A DNA stretch of 64,000 nt from Eretmocerus hayati (Eukaryota > Arthropoda > Insecta > Hymenoptera > Aphelinidae): contig CM056743.1 of NCBI GenBank assembly GCA_029851415.1, forward strand, positions 74,173,186 to 74,237,185, given 5' to 3'. Both the position numbers and the translations under genes were made by a program. Below, in pieces: positions 36,075 to 43,707 of the stretch (its first letter is position 1; each line of letters opens with the position of its first letter). The notes below the pieces were generated by a model that searched no databases, was not told the origin of the DNA, and was given only the letters and a program-made list of their open reading frames with translations.

Positions 36075-36617
36075 TTAATTGAGTCTCGACTGACAGGATT
36101 GTACACACGAGCCCGAGCCCACCGAGCTTTCTCGAGGAAATTTATAAACTCTATTCTTCATCACGCGTGCACGTAATTTCTTCATCACATCGCACCTGAA
36201 TCGCGCAACGATCTCATCGTTTGAGCGGGTGTTGGAAGAAAAGATGCGCTGAAACGCGCGTAGAGTACCACCGCTGCACATAAAATACAGAAACATAATA
36301 CAATATTCACCACAAACTTGCGAGTCATAACTCTGCATCGATTTCTTGTTCCATTCGTAGCGGTTGCAGTTTCTCTTGAGACGGTCGAGATGATGTGGTG
36401 AAGAGGGTGGTTGACCGTAGCTGTCGAAATATTTGCCATGTCCCCTCCTGTCAATGTAGATCCCAATCCAATGAGAACCCGGTTTGTTCGCCGTATCCAG
36501 ATTCGAGATGATGGCGGCAGGCAAACTCAAGGTCTTTGGCACGTGATCGGCTGCGTAGACACCAATTGAGTTTGCCTCCAGGCCTCTAATCGCTCGCATT
36601 ACCTGGCGTGTGTTCAT
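36075..36617 (-). CDS. Adenain-like cysteine protease (PRO)
   Basis: About 180 aa from the ATG at 36617; the frame is open upstream but only from a GTG at 36647. It resembles adenovirus/Ulp1-fold proteases. The conserved His is in GSHWIGIYID, the acidic residue in KYFDSYG, an oxyanion-type Gln seven residues before the nucleophile, and the Cys in QVCGEYCIMFLY. All four catalytic positions appear intact. In related viruses the enzyme matures capsid and core precursors. Its start overlaps the end of the 256-aa gene by about 30 bases in another frame, so the two are probably expressed from one promoter or by internal initiation. An AATAAA follows. Confidence 0.92.
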   Translation of the reverse strand: MNTRQVMRAIRGLEANSIGVYAADHVPKTLSLPAAIISNLDTANKPGSHWIGIYIDRRGHGKYFDSYGQPPSSPHHLDRLKRNCNRYEWNKKSMQSYDSQVCGEYCIMFLYFMCSGGTLRAFQRIFSSNTRSNDEIVARFRCDVMKKLRARVMKNRVYKFPRESSVGSGSCVQSCQSRLN

Positions 36618-37356
36618 CGCTGGTTGTGGACGTGGATGTAGATTCACTCGTCGGACCGTCGATTATGTCGTTGACACCCTCCTCGCCGAGGGGAAATTGG
36701 GGGCGGTCGTGCGGGCTACGTTTGATGTAGTCCACTGTATCACGGCCTGCGAGAGTTGCAGTTTTTCTTGAGAGTATTTCGTGGTACATTAGGGCAAATC
36801 GAACGTCTTCTTTCTGAATGTCGGGTCGGTCTCGAATCTCAATCGGTAGAATTGAGCGAAGCCACTTTCTGATCTGTTCAGCGTTGTGCAGAGCGCATCT
36901 GTTCTCCGCTTGATTGAATTCGTCTTTCACTGTCCTGAAAGCGTGATGAGTACACGTCGCGTTCCCGATGAATACCTTGTTGAGCTGTCTGAAATTCGGT
37001 CCTCTGTGCTGCTCGAGGTTGATAATTTTTCTGCCCATAATTGACTCGAGGAACTGAGCTTTTATACGGCCAATGACGTATATATTACCCGAATTCCTCG
37101 CAATTTCGATTAACCGAGCACGCAGCTTGTCAATTGATATATCTCCATCCACCCATTCCAGTCCGTGAACTCGGCTCGTGCAGTAGTTGTTGGTAATCTT
37201 CATATCCTCCGTGAGGAGATCAAAAGCGTGCGGTGGTTTCACTATCCAATGCTGAACGATGCGGTTCGGCAGCGACACCACGGCTACTTCTTTGGGGACG
37301 AACTGCCTGGTCACATCTCGAAAACCGTGAATATCGATGGCAAAATCCATGACCAT
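36586..37356 (-). CDS. Polinton conserved protein, 256 aa, function unknown
   Basis: The ATG at 37356 starts MVMDFAIDIHGFRD. Blocks include FVPKEVAVVSL, WIVKPPHAFDLL, RVHGLEWVDGDI, and IYVIGRIKAQFLESI followed by a Cys/His pair (ATCTHHAF). The pattern of a beta-rich fold with acidic residues on strand ends and a conserved K/R-AQFL helix is shared by proteins common in insect Polinton-type elements. A nuclease-like RNase H fold has been my working guess but no catalytic set is proven. The C-terminus (about 215-256) is Ser/Thr-rich. The gene has its own TATA motif about 70 bases upstream. Confidence 0.75.
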   Translation of the reverse strand: MVMDFAIDIHGFRDVTRQFVPKEVAVVSLPNRIVQHWIVKPPHAFDLLTEDMKITNNYCTSRVHGLEWVDGDISIDKLRARLIEIARNSGNIYVIGRIKAQFLESIMGRKIINLEQHRGPNFRQLNKVFIGNATCTHHAFRTVKDEFNQAENRCALHNAEQIRKWLRSILPIEIRDRPDIQKEDVRFALMYHEILSRKTATLAGRDTVDYIKRSPHDRPQFPLGEEGVNDIIDGPTSESTSTSTTSDEHTPGNASD

Positions 37357-37420
37357 GGTTACTACCTTGGTGCGTCGATATTGTAACTGAGCAAACTGAT
37401 GCTCTCTGCTGGCCAGCAGC

Positions 37421-37446
37421 CACCCTTATACACTCATCCCCTCCAT
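37421..37446 (-). promoter_or_regulatory. TATA-type promoter of the 256-aa/protease unit
   Basis: On the minus strand GGGATGAGTGTATAAGGGTG lies about 70 bases before the ATG at 37356. It shares 16 or more positions with the motif before the 350-aa gene and sits just after the end of the major capsid region. Confidence 0.6.
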
Positions 37447-37462
37447 CATCCTCTCTCCCACC

Positions 37463-38797
37463 TCATGCGCCAAAGTCCGTTATGATTTGCCTGCTCGCGT
37501 CGATTTCGAGGACGTTGTCGTACTCGGCGTAAACTATGCAATTGATGGTCTGCGCGAGCGCCTCGTCGAATCGGACTTCTATGCGCACGCTACCCGAGCG
37601 AACGAGATTTCAATGCGTTGCCGAGTGGGCGGATAGATCGGGAGTCAGATCAAACGCTGTGATAAAGTTTCCTCTTCTGTAGTTGAGTCGATCGATGCCT
37701 ATGCCCTCGTTTGCAAAGTGAATTCCCGTGCCCGAAAAGAGCGTTTGGAAAGTATCGATGTAGAGTTGATTATTTCCGGTGAACTTTGGCTGCAGTGGTT
37801 TGCATGGAACCTGAACACCGTCGACGTATAGAGATAAGTAATTGATTCCAAAATGTTGGAAATTGAATGGGTTCATTCGTCGGTTTCCGTTGAATGCTCT
37901 GTTGTCCACGAATCCAATGATGATCCGCTTAGGTAGTTGCCCGAGAATCACGTTGTCTAATGTATCTCCGAGGATGCCCGTATGCATCGTGAAGGATTTT
38001 ACCTCGACCCTGGTGATTGGGTATTTGGCCGTTGATTTGGATAGTGCGTTTGCGTGTCCCACTAATACTCCGGGACTTATTTTAACTCGACGAACCACGA
38101 GAGATACCTCTTTGATTTGAACGCTGAAGCGCCCGTCGTCGGAGGCGTCCATGAGACAGAAAGCGTCTTTGCTTCGTACCAGACGTACTCTCATCTCCAC
38201 ACCGTTGATGAGCATACGGTCTTGGTTGAACAAATCACAATGTAAATGGCCAATCATGTCAACAACTTTACCACCCAACGTGAAATACTGACGATAGGCT
38301 AGTCCGTTGTTTGCAGCTTCTCCCTCGGCGTTTGCAGCAGCATCGAATTTGTTGCTCGTGTCCTCTCGCCATAAGCACGATGTCAAGTGGGATTCCTTAG
38401 CTGCAGGACTATAGTTTAGCAGAGATTCCAAGTAGGCGCGGTATGGGTAGGCGTTGTTGGGTGGTGAGACAGCTTTTTGATTGAGAAATACATCAACCTG
38501 ATGGAAGAGCGAGTGTAAAAAGTTGTTGATGGGCGCTGCCTTTCGATTCTCGGCTTCCGCGGCTACGGGTATGATTTTTGCTTGCACATGGAGCATAGTG
38601 TGAGCGAGATCCAAGTAATGCTCGCTAGCGGAAGGGACGACGAATTCGATTGGGGCGTCACCCTCGTCTGTCAGCGAAGAAACAGGCTTGTAATACAGAA
38701 AACTGCTGCTTTCGATCGAAGTTTGCGTCGAGGGCAGGGAAAAAATGTCCAGCTCGCTCGACATGCACTCATTCGAATGGGTATGTAAGAACGCCAT
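37463..38797 (-). CDS. Major capsid protein (jelly-roll), with one in-frame TGA
   Basis: The likely start is the ATG at 38797 (MAFLHTHSNECMSSELDIF). The block SELDIFSLPSTQTSIESS is the hallmark of the Polinton major capsid family (double jelly-roll), which forms the hexons of the predicted icosahedral shell. The frame meets TGA at 37610-37612 after TPDLSAHSATH. It then stays open in the same frame for 48 more codons to a TGA at 37463-37465, and that tail has the hydrophobic-acidic pattern (INCIVYAEYDNVLEID) expected for the last strands of the fold. The break is therefore either a single nonsense change or a read-through stop. The previous gene ends eight bases upstream of the ATG. Confidence 0.85.
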
Positions 38798-38804
38798 GAC
38801 CACT

Positions 38805-39329
38805 CTAGATACCGTGCGGGCCAAAGATATCCGACAAATTTCTCACTCTCGGGGTCTTCCGCTTCACAGACGATCTCCCAGTCTTCTTTTTAGCTTTGCT
38901 CCGAGTCACTTTTCTTTTCTTGAACTTACTGCTGCCACGAGAGGCTACGGTGCGCACGGATCCACGCGTTTTACGAGACTGTCGGCGTCGCTTCGCCGCT
39001 CGCGATTTATAGCCAGAACCTTTCATCATCTCTGCCAATTTCTCAGCTGCTTTCTTTTTGAGTTTCTTGCCAGATTCCTTAGCCCGGTTCTGCAGAGAAT
39101 CCGTGAAATTCATGCCGTTATTCGCCACGTCGTCCAATACGTTGATGCCAGTACGCATAGCCTCTTTACCCACCGCTTTGACACCACTAGCGATGTACGG
39201 TAGAATCCTTCTCGCGAGCCCACCAAGCCAAGCACCAACACCTCGGCCGCGCTGATAAGTGGATCCAGTGAAGTATCTCTTCACACCACCACCGATTTGG
39301 TCCTCGTAATATGCTACGTAATGACTCAT
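38805..39329 (-). CDS. Basic glycine-rich core/minor virion protein, 174 aa
   Basis: The ATG at 39329 gives MSHYVAYYEDQIGGGVKRYF. Residues 12-16 (IGGGV) fit the adenain cleavage rule (M/I/L)-X-G-G-X, which makes this a likely substrate of the element protease. Residues 25-70 form an amphipathic stretch with GVGAWLGGLARRILPYIASG. The C-terminal half is strongly basic with KKRKV/RSKAKKKTGR clusters, suitable for DNA binding. Size, order between minor and major capsid genes, and composition match Polinton proteins compared with adenoviral pVI/pX-type components. DNA condensation or membrane-lytic roles are inference. Confidence 0.75.
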   Translation of the reverse strand: MSHYVAYYEDQIGGGVKRYFTGSTYQRGRGVGAWLGGLARRILPYIASGVKAVGKEAMRTGINVLDDVANNGMNFTDSLQNRAKESGKKLKKKAAEKLAEMMKGSGYKSRAAKRRRQSRKTRGSVRTVASRGSSKFKKRKVTRSKAKKKTGRSSVKRKTPRVRNLSDIFGPHGI

Positions 39330-39339
39330 GATATCATTT

Positions 39340-40143
39340 TTAGCGGTTGCGCTTGAAATGAAGCGTAACCGTCAGAGTACCGTACTCGAATGGTATGTGC
39401 TGGCCATGTTGATTCCTTATATCTATCTCTATGCTCTGAATACCGTGCTGGAGCAGAGGGATGTAGTTAATCGGTGCAAACTGTTTGGTGATATTGCCGC
39501 CAAACTCGTATCTAGAACCGTCCAATGAGACGATTCTTAGTAATCCGGCTTGGGTGTCACCTACTGTATACGGCTCACAAATATCTGTGTAGACGAATAG
39601 CTGATCTGGTATTGCTCGAGACAACGAAGCGGGTCTTGTCCCCGCAACAATGGTGTCGGGTGATGTTTTGAATGTACCCGTGTTTCGCTGCTCGGGATCT
39701 TCGAAGCCAAAGATACGGAGAATTTTCTCGTTAAAAATCGTGTAATGCGACTGTGTGCACGAGCAATTTTGCCTGAAAACGTAAAACCCTTTCCGCAAGT
39801 CAGCAGGCTCGAATACGTAATGTTTCTCATCCATCTGCGAGCTATTGATTTCGGCGGCCAGTTGTTCAATCGTAGAGTATATACCAACCGGATAGTAGAG
39901 TTTCTGATCAAAGTCGTCCGCCAATTCTCCTCCGGATTTGTTGAAAATGTACGTGTTTTCGTTCTCTTGAATGTGCATTATCGTGCAGGGTATGTGGATT
40001 TCGGCGAGGCCAACACGCCAATCACCCGTGAGTCGAATCTCTCGGGGCAGATGGGTGGTAAAGCACGTCGTTGCATTGTCGGGATAGTATTGCATGCTGC
40101 TGTTGCTCGGCAGGACCAAGTAAAAATCGTCTTGAAATTCCAT
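39340..40143 (-). CDS. Minor capsid (penton-like) protein
   Basis: 267 aa from the ATG at 40143 (MEFQDDFYLVLPSNSSMQYY). The pattern FYLVLPSN.S...YPDN....F.T.LP, then GDWRVGLAEIHIPCT, is characteristic of the Polinton minor capsid family with a single jelly-roll fold, predicted to form the vertex pentamers. Its stop lies 10 bases before the ATG of the basic protein, and the integrase stop lies 15 bases upstream, so the genes are packed as in a virus. No internal break was seen. Confidence 0.85.
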   Translation of the reverse strand: MEFQDDFYLVLPSNSSMQYYPDNATTCFTTHLPREIRLTGDWRVGLAEIHIPCTIMHIQENENTYIFNKSGGELADDFDQKLYYPVGIYSTIEQLAAEINSSQMDEKHYVFEPADLRKGFYVFRQNCSCTQSHYTIFNEKILRIFGFEDPEQRNTGTFKTSPDTIVAGTRPASLSRAIPDQLFVYTDICEPYTVGDTQAGLLRIVSLDGSRYEFGGNITKQFAPINYIPLLQHGIQSIEIDIRNQHGQHIPFEYGTLTVTLHFKRNR

Positions 40144-40158
40144 CGCGAGCCTTGAATC

Positions 40159-41310
40159 TCAAATCGACTCTAATTCGCTAGCTTTCACCCAACTGTTGAA
40201 CTTGGCAGGATATCCGAGCCACTTGACGAGTACTTCTTTATTGTTACCACGTCCTCTGGATTTTATGACACTCTCTACTTTGAAATTCTGATCATCCGCC
40301 AAACGTTCTTTCCCAACCAAGGTGAGTTCTTCGGTATAAAAATACCCGTCGATGATCTCGTCGTTCAGGTCTTGGAGCTCGTACGTGTACAAATTCTGAC
40401 GGAGTGAAACCCTGCTTATTTTCAAGATTTCTTCGCTGTAGTTTCTTTCGTGACCTTTCTCAAACGTATGTTTCGTGCGACTAATGCGTACGTAATCACC
40501 GACCGCGTATTTAGCTGTAAATCTCGCGCTTCTTTTTCGGTTGACGGTTTGGCTCAGCGCGCGGTGTTCCAAATTCTCTCTAGCCACTCTGGCGTTATAA
40601 ATCGTGACCTTTACAGGCCTCATTTTCGTGCCGGTGTGCAAAGTGTGATTGTACGCGTGTAATATATCCTGTATGACGTCGATGTAGCGCTTAGTGTTTT
40701 TGTGAGTAAAATAGCGCCAGATACGCTCTTTGATTGTTCTGATGAGCCGTTCTACGCACGCGCACTTGATATCGGGATTTCTCGCAACCCTGAAACTGAT
40801 ATCTCGCTCCTTGAGAAGCTTCTGAAACGGGCCACCGACAAACTCCTTACCGCGATCCGATTGTAAGCAGATTGGAATGCGTCCGTTGGCACTCTTGAGG
40901 ATGTTTTTGAACGCTGTTGCCACGGCCGAAGCAGTCTTATCGCGAAGTAATTCTACCCATGCGTATTTACTCAGCACGTCGACGACAACGAGGAGATAAT
41001 TGTAACCGTCGTTGTATTCTTGTAGCGTTGTGAGTTGCATCAGATCGCATTCCCACACGTCGTCGATGTTGGTGACGTCATATTGTAATCTCGGGAATCT
41101 CCTGCGGATAGGCCTGTGTAGGGTATAAGCGTCTTGGTTGCTCAGCCATTTATACACTTGTTTTCTCTCTTTATCGTCCGCAAGGGGGTTACCTTTTCTG
41201 TTTACGCGTAGCAAATTCCGTGCACCCGCGTATCCAGCCTCGTGGCTGGGATCGTAATACTGCTCCGAGTAGTCGTGCATTTCTTTCTTCACAGATTCAT
41301 CCTCTGCCAT
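40159..41310 (-). CDS. Retrovirus-like integrase with chromodomain (INT)
   Basis: 383 aa. The core has Asp 89 (VWECDLMQL), Asp 152 (CLQSDRGKEFVGG) and Glu 187 (ACVERLIRTIKER), with the last two 35 residues apart, so the DDE triad is complete. An integrase C-terminal barrel-like region follows (GDYVRIS...FEKG....YSEEI), and the last ~45 residues are a chromodomain (ESVIKSRGRGNNKEVLVKWL, then WVKASELESI). The enzyme would join element ends to host DNA and make the 6-bp duplication; the chromodomain may steer it to marked chromatin. Its start overlaps the 274-aa gene by 22 bases. Confidence 0.93.
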   Translation of the reverse strand: MAEDESVKKEMHDYSEQYYDPSHEAGYAGARNLLRVNRKGNPLADDKERKQVYKWLSNQDAYTLHRPIRRRFPRLQYDVTNIDDVWECDLMQLTTLQEYNDGYNYLLVVVDVLSKYAWVELLRDKTASAVATAFKNILKSANGRIPICLQSDRGKEFVGGPFQKLLKERDISFRVARNPDIKCACVERLIRTIKERIWRYFTHKNTKRYIDVIQDILHAYNHTLHTGTKMRPVKVTIYNARVARENLEHRALSQTVNRKRSARFTAKYAVGDYVRISRTKHTFEKGHERNYSEEILKISRVSLRQNLYTYELQDLNDEIIDGYFYTEELTLVGKERLADDQNFKVESVIKSRGRGNNKEVLVKWLGYPAKFNSWVKASELESI

Positions 41311-42113
41311 TTTCTGATCTTTCCTTTCGCTGTGGGTGACGCGTCTTGAGCTAGACTAGCGTTCAGGCTTGCGGCTGCTTCGGCCCAGGGATCAGGGACT
41401 GAGCGTGCGACACGTCGTTTTGCTGTATTTATGGGGTCCGTCAGCCTTTCCCCTATTCGCACGATGTTTGCGTTACCGATTAATTCGGTCGGGGTACCGG
41501 TAATTCTTATAAACTTTGCAAATTCTAGCTGCCCAACGGGCAGTGCGCTGCCATCCTCATCTCTCTCTGTTTTTCTGCCTCTTTTGACGGGTCGTTTCCG
41601 AACGACATCGTTCAAGAGCTCGACAATATTGGAAGCTTGAATCGTGTGACCGTCTATGGTAACAGTACCCGTGTCGTCCCACTTGAGCCGGTCAGGCGCT
41701 GCTATTTTCCAATGCTGTAGGAGTCTTTTTGCTCGGTTTTTGTATAACCGCGGGATATTGCTTAAAATCTCTTGCTCACTCAGAGGTGATAATTCGGATT
41801 CCGACTCGTTTGATTCCGCTGTTCCGGGGTTTTCGTTTAATCCGTCACGCAACACAAGAAAACGTCGCAGTACTTGCAGATATCGTTTGCATTTTTCGTC
41901 AACCGTACCAAATTTTTTAGTGTGGAGAATATCAAACATCTCCGAGTCGAGTCTCGAAAGCGGGTCGCCGGGTGTTTGAACGGATTCCGTGACCATATCA
42001 TCAGATGGTTTTGGGGTATATGACGTTTGCGGGTCCGAGTGGTGTTGCTGGTGGCGTTGGAGTCGATCCAACGTCGTCTCGGGCACAACGACCATTTTAC
42101 GGAGTCTGTCCAT
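41289..42113 (-). CDS. Polinton conserved protein, 274 aa
   Basis: The ATG at 42113 follows the stop of the 122-aa gene immediately. The N-terminus has VVVPETTLDRLQRHQ, the middle a helical region with LDSEMFDILHTKKFGTVDEK and CKRYLQVLRRFL, and then YKNRAKRLLQHWK, WDDTGTVTIDGHTIQASNI and VELLNDVVRK. The last blocks recur in Polinton proteins encoded beside integrase in many animals, of unknown function. The position in the morphogenesis cluster suggests a virion or assembly role, which is inference. A basic patch (KRPVKRGRKTER) near residue 185 could bind DNA. Confidence 0.75.
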   Translation of the reverse strand: MDRLRKMVVVPETTLDRLQRHQQHHSDPQTSYTPKPSDDMVTESVQTPGDPLSRLDSEMFDILHTKKFGTVDEKCKRYLQVLRRFLVLRDGLNENPGTAESNESESELSPLSEQEILSNIPRLYKNRAKRLLQHWKIAAPDRLKWDDTGTVTIDGHTIQASNIVELLNDVVRKRPVKRGRKTERDEDGSALPVGQLEFAKFIRITGTPTELIGNANIVRIGERLTDPINTAKRRVARSVPDPWAEAAASLNASLAQDASPTAKGKIRKWQRMNL

Positions 42114-42114
42114 G

Positions 42115-42483
42115 TCACTGTATAAGTTTAGAAACCAGAGCGCCGAGAATTGGACTCAATAGTAACGGTAGAAACGACCCTCCGCTCTGAACAATGGTCC
42201 TCTTCTTTTTGCGCCAATCCGATGTGTTTTTATGAGCCAACTGTCGTAACACTTTTTTGTGGCGTCGGAGCCTTCTCTTTTCGTTATCTTTTAGAGATAC
42301 AACACCGTGGAGCACGTTTAGAGCGCACTCGCAAATACACTTTACGAGTATCTTATCGGCTTCGCGCAGCAGCACAGTTCGTTGACGGGGATCAGCGTGT
42401 CGGAGAGCTTGTAAAATAGCGATGCGTTTCTTTGTGAAATGCTTACCGGGCAAGCGCGCGCTTTCCGATCCTGCTTCAGCCAT
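42115..42483 (-). CDS. Small basic core-like protein, 122 aa
   Basis: The ATG at 42483. Residues 18-90 are helical and rich in Arg/Lys (RRLRRHKKVLRQLAHK, DWRKKKR). The C-terminus is a hydrophobic segment after a Gly-Gly pair (GGSFLPLLLSPILGAL). This layout of basic body and GG-led hydrophobic tail resembles the adenovirus-type core protein X/VII class in composition, and the same small gene occurs beside the ATPase in other Polintons. A role in packaging or capsid-core contact is inferred. Two bases separate its stop from the next ATG. Confidence 0.7.
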   Translation of the reverse strand: MAEAGSESARLPGKHFTKKRIAILQALRHADPRQRTVLLREADKILVKCICECALNVLHGVVSLKDNEKRRLRRHKKVLRQLAHKNTSDWRKKKRTIVQSGGSFLPLLLSPILGALVSKLIQ

Positions 42484-42549
42484 TGTTCGCGATAAACTGG
42501 AGCATTCGACTATGTGGAGCCAATACTTGTTCTCGGATCGTAGTCCTCC

Positions 42550-43215
42550 TCAGGAATTTAATTTTACATACATTGGCACGTAAGCATAGTGGACTTTATC
42601 ATCAGGGAAGATCCCGGTGCGGAATCTGAATTCGTCGAGAGCGTTCTGCGAAAGATCTAGAAAAAGATACGAGTGTGGCTCTCTCGTTGCGTCCAGATAA
42701 GCGTCGCGTAAGAATCGTGGATCTTCTGGACAAACTTGACGCGCTAGATGCTGTATTTGCGCTCTGTCTCGAGGGTTTTTGAAAATAACCAAATATTTCG
42801 TGTTCAAGCTAATATCTCTTTGCGCTTTGCCTTGATGAAACATATTCTGCGTGATAAAAATGACACTGATGTTTCGATGATGCGATCCCTTTGTGAATAA
42901 ATCCAACACCAGGTCATTCGAGGATTCACGCATCAGGTCATCCAGGATCAGCAGTTTTTTCTTCTCGTTGTCGTTCGAGTAGTCGCTTGGTTGAGGAAGA
43001 CCTTCTCGAAACTCGATTTGGATGCCGGGAATACCCGGTTTTAAATCTCTGGAGTAGGTCTCCTGCCATTCGGCGTAATAAAATAGAATTCGATCGAAGC
43101 GCACGTTGCAAATATCCGGCAAATGGGCGAGAAATCTACGGACCCACTGAGTCTTACCACATGAAGTAGGTCCGCAAATACAGCTCGTGAATGGGTGCTG
43201 CCACCTTACGTCCAT
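42550..43215 (-). CDS. FtsK/HerA-type genome-packaging ATPase (ATP)
   Basis: 221 aa. Walker A is GPTSCGKT at residues 15-22. Walker B is LLILDD at 88-93 and a motif-III-like ITQN is at 121-124 after NISVIF. The A32-like family of Polintons, adintoviruses and virophages has this compact length. It would pump the genome into preformed shells. An AT-rich TATA-like GATATAAATT lies about 30 bases upstream of the ATG. It is the first gene of the tightly packed morphogenesis cluster running to the major capsid gene. Confidence 0.93.
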   Translation of the reverse strand: MDVRWQHPFTSCICGPTSCGKTQWVRRFLAHLPDICNVRFDRILFYYAEWQETYSRDLKPGIPGIQIEFREGLPQPSDYSNDNEKKKLLILDDLMRESSNDLVLDLFTKGSHHRNISVIFITQNMFHQGKAQRDISLNTKYLVIFKNPRDRAQIQHLARQVCPEDPRFLRDAYLDATREPHSYLFLDLSQNALDEFRFRTGIFPDDKVHYAYVPMYVKLNS

Positions 43216-43707
43216 CTTGACAACTGAGAGGAGGAAGGAGAATTTCGCAATTTATATCATCTACCAATGAAACTCTCGCTACGTCCGCTGGACCGAGCCA
43301 TACCCGCGGGCGGGCGGGCGGCGGCGGCGGCGGCGGGGCGGGGAACGTGCGGCTATGAGCTCACGGCCGCACGCGCGCAACGCAAAGAGCTAAGCCGAGT
43401 CTCGCGTGAATAAGCTCAGGACCGCGAGGATGAGCTCTACCCTTCCGCGAGAGAGAGGAGCTTACCCACGCGTGGATCAGCTTTTTACGCGCGAGAATCA
43501 GCTCAGCCGCGTGAGTTGCGATCGTGCGTGCACGCGTGTTATCGTCGCCTAGGCGCATGGAGACTTCAATCTGGAGATGTAGGATGGTTTCAATGAAATG
43601 GGAAGCGTCATTCATGGTACGAGCAGTATTTATTATTTGCATCATCATCGTCACAATCATCAAATATATTCTCATATTTTACATTAATCTGTCCAAGTAA
43701 CGTCAGA
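43216..43707. other. Repeat-rich spacer between ATPase and polymerase
   Basis: A (GGC/GGGC)n tract at 43305-43340 is followed by five or six degenerate ~35-base units containing AGCTCA/GAGCTT and CGCG words (43355-43520). The AATAAA of the polymerase transcript (minus strand) is near 43630, about 75 bases after its stop. A small open frame on the minus strand across the repeats is unlikely to be coding. Confidence 0.5.

Noticed and set aside
37610..37612. Selenocysteine reading of the capsid TGA
   Set aside because: No downstream selenocysteine insertion element was seen and no reason for one in this family; nonsense or read-through is simpler.
43361..43675. 104-aa minus-strand frame
   Set aside because: It spans a low-complexity AGCT/CGCG repeat and the polymerase 3' end with its poly(A) signal; unlikely to be coding.
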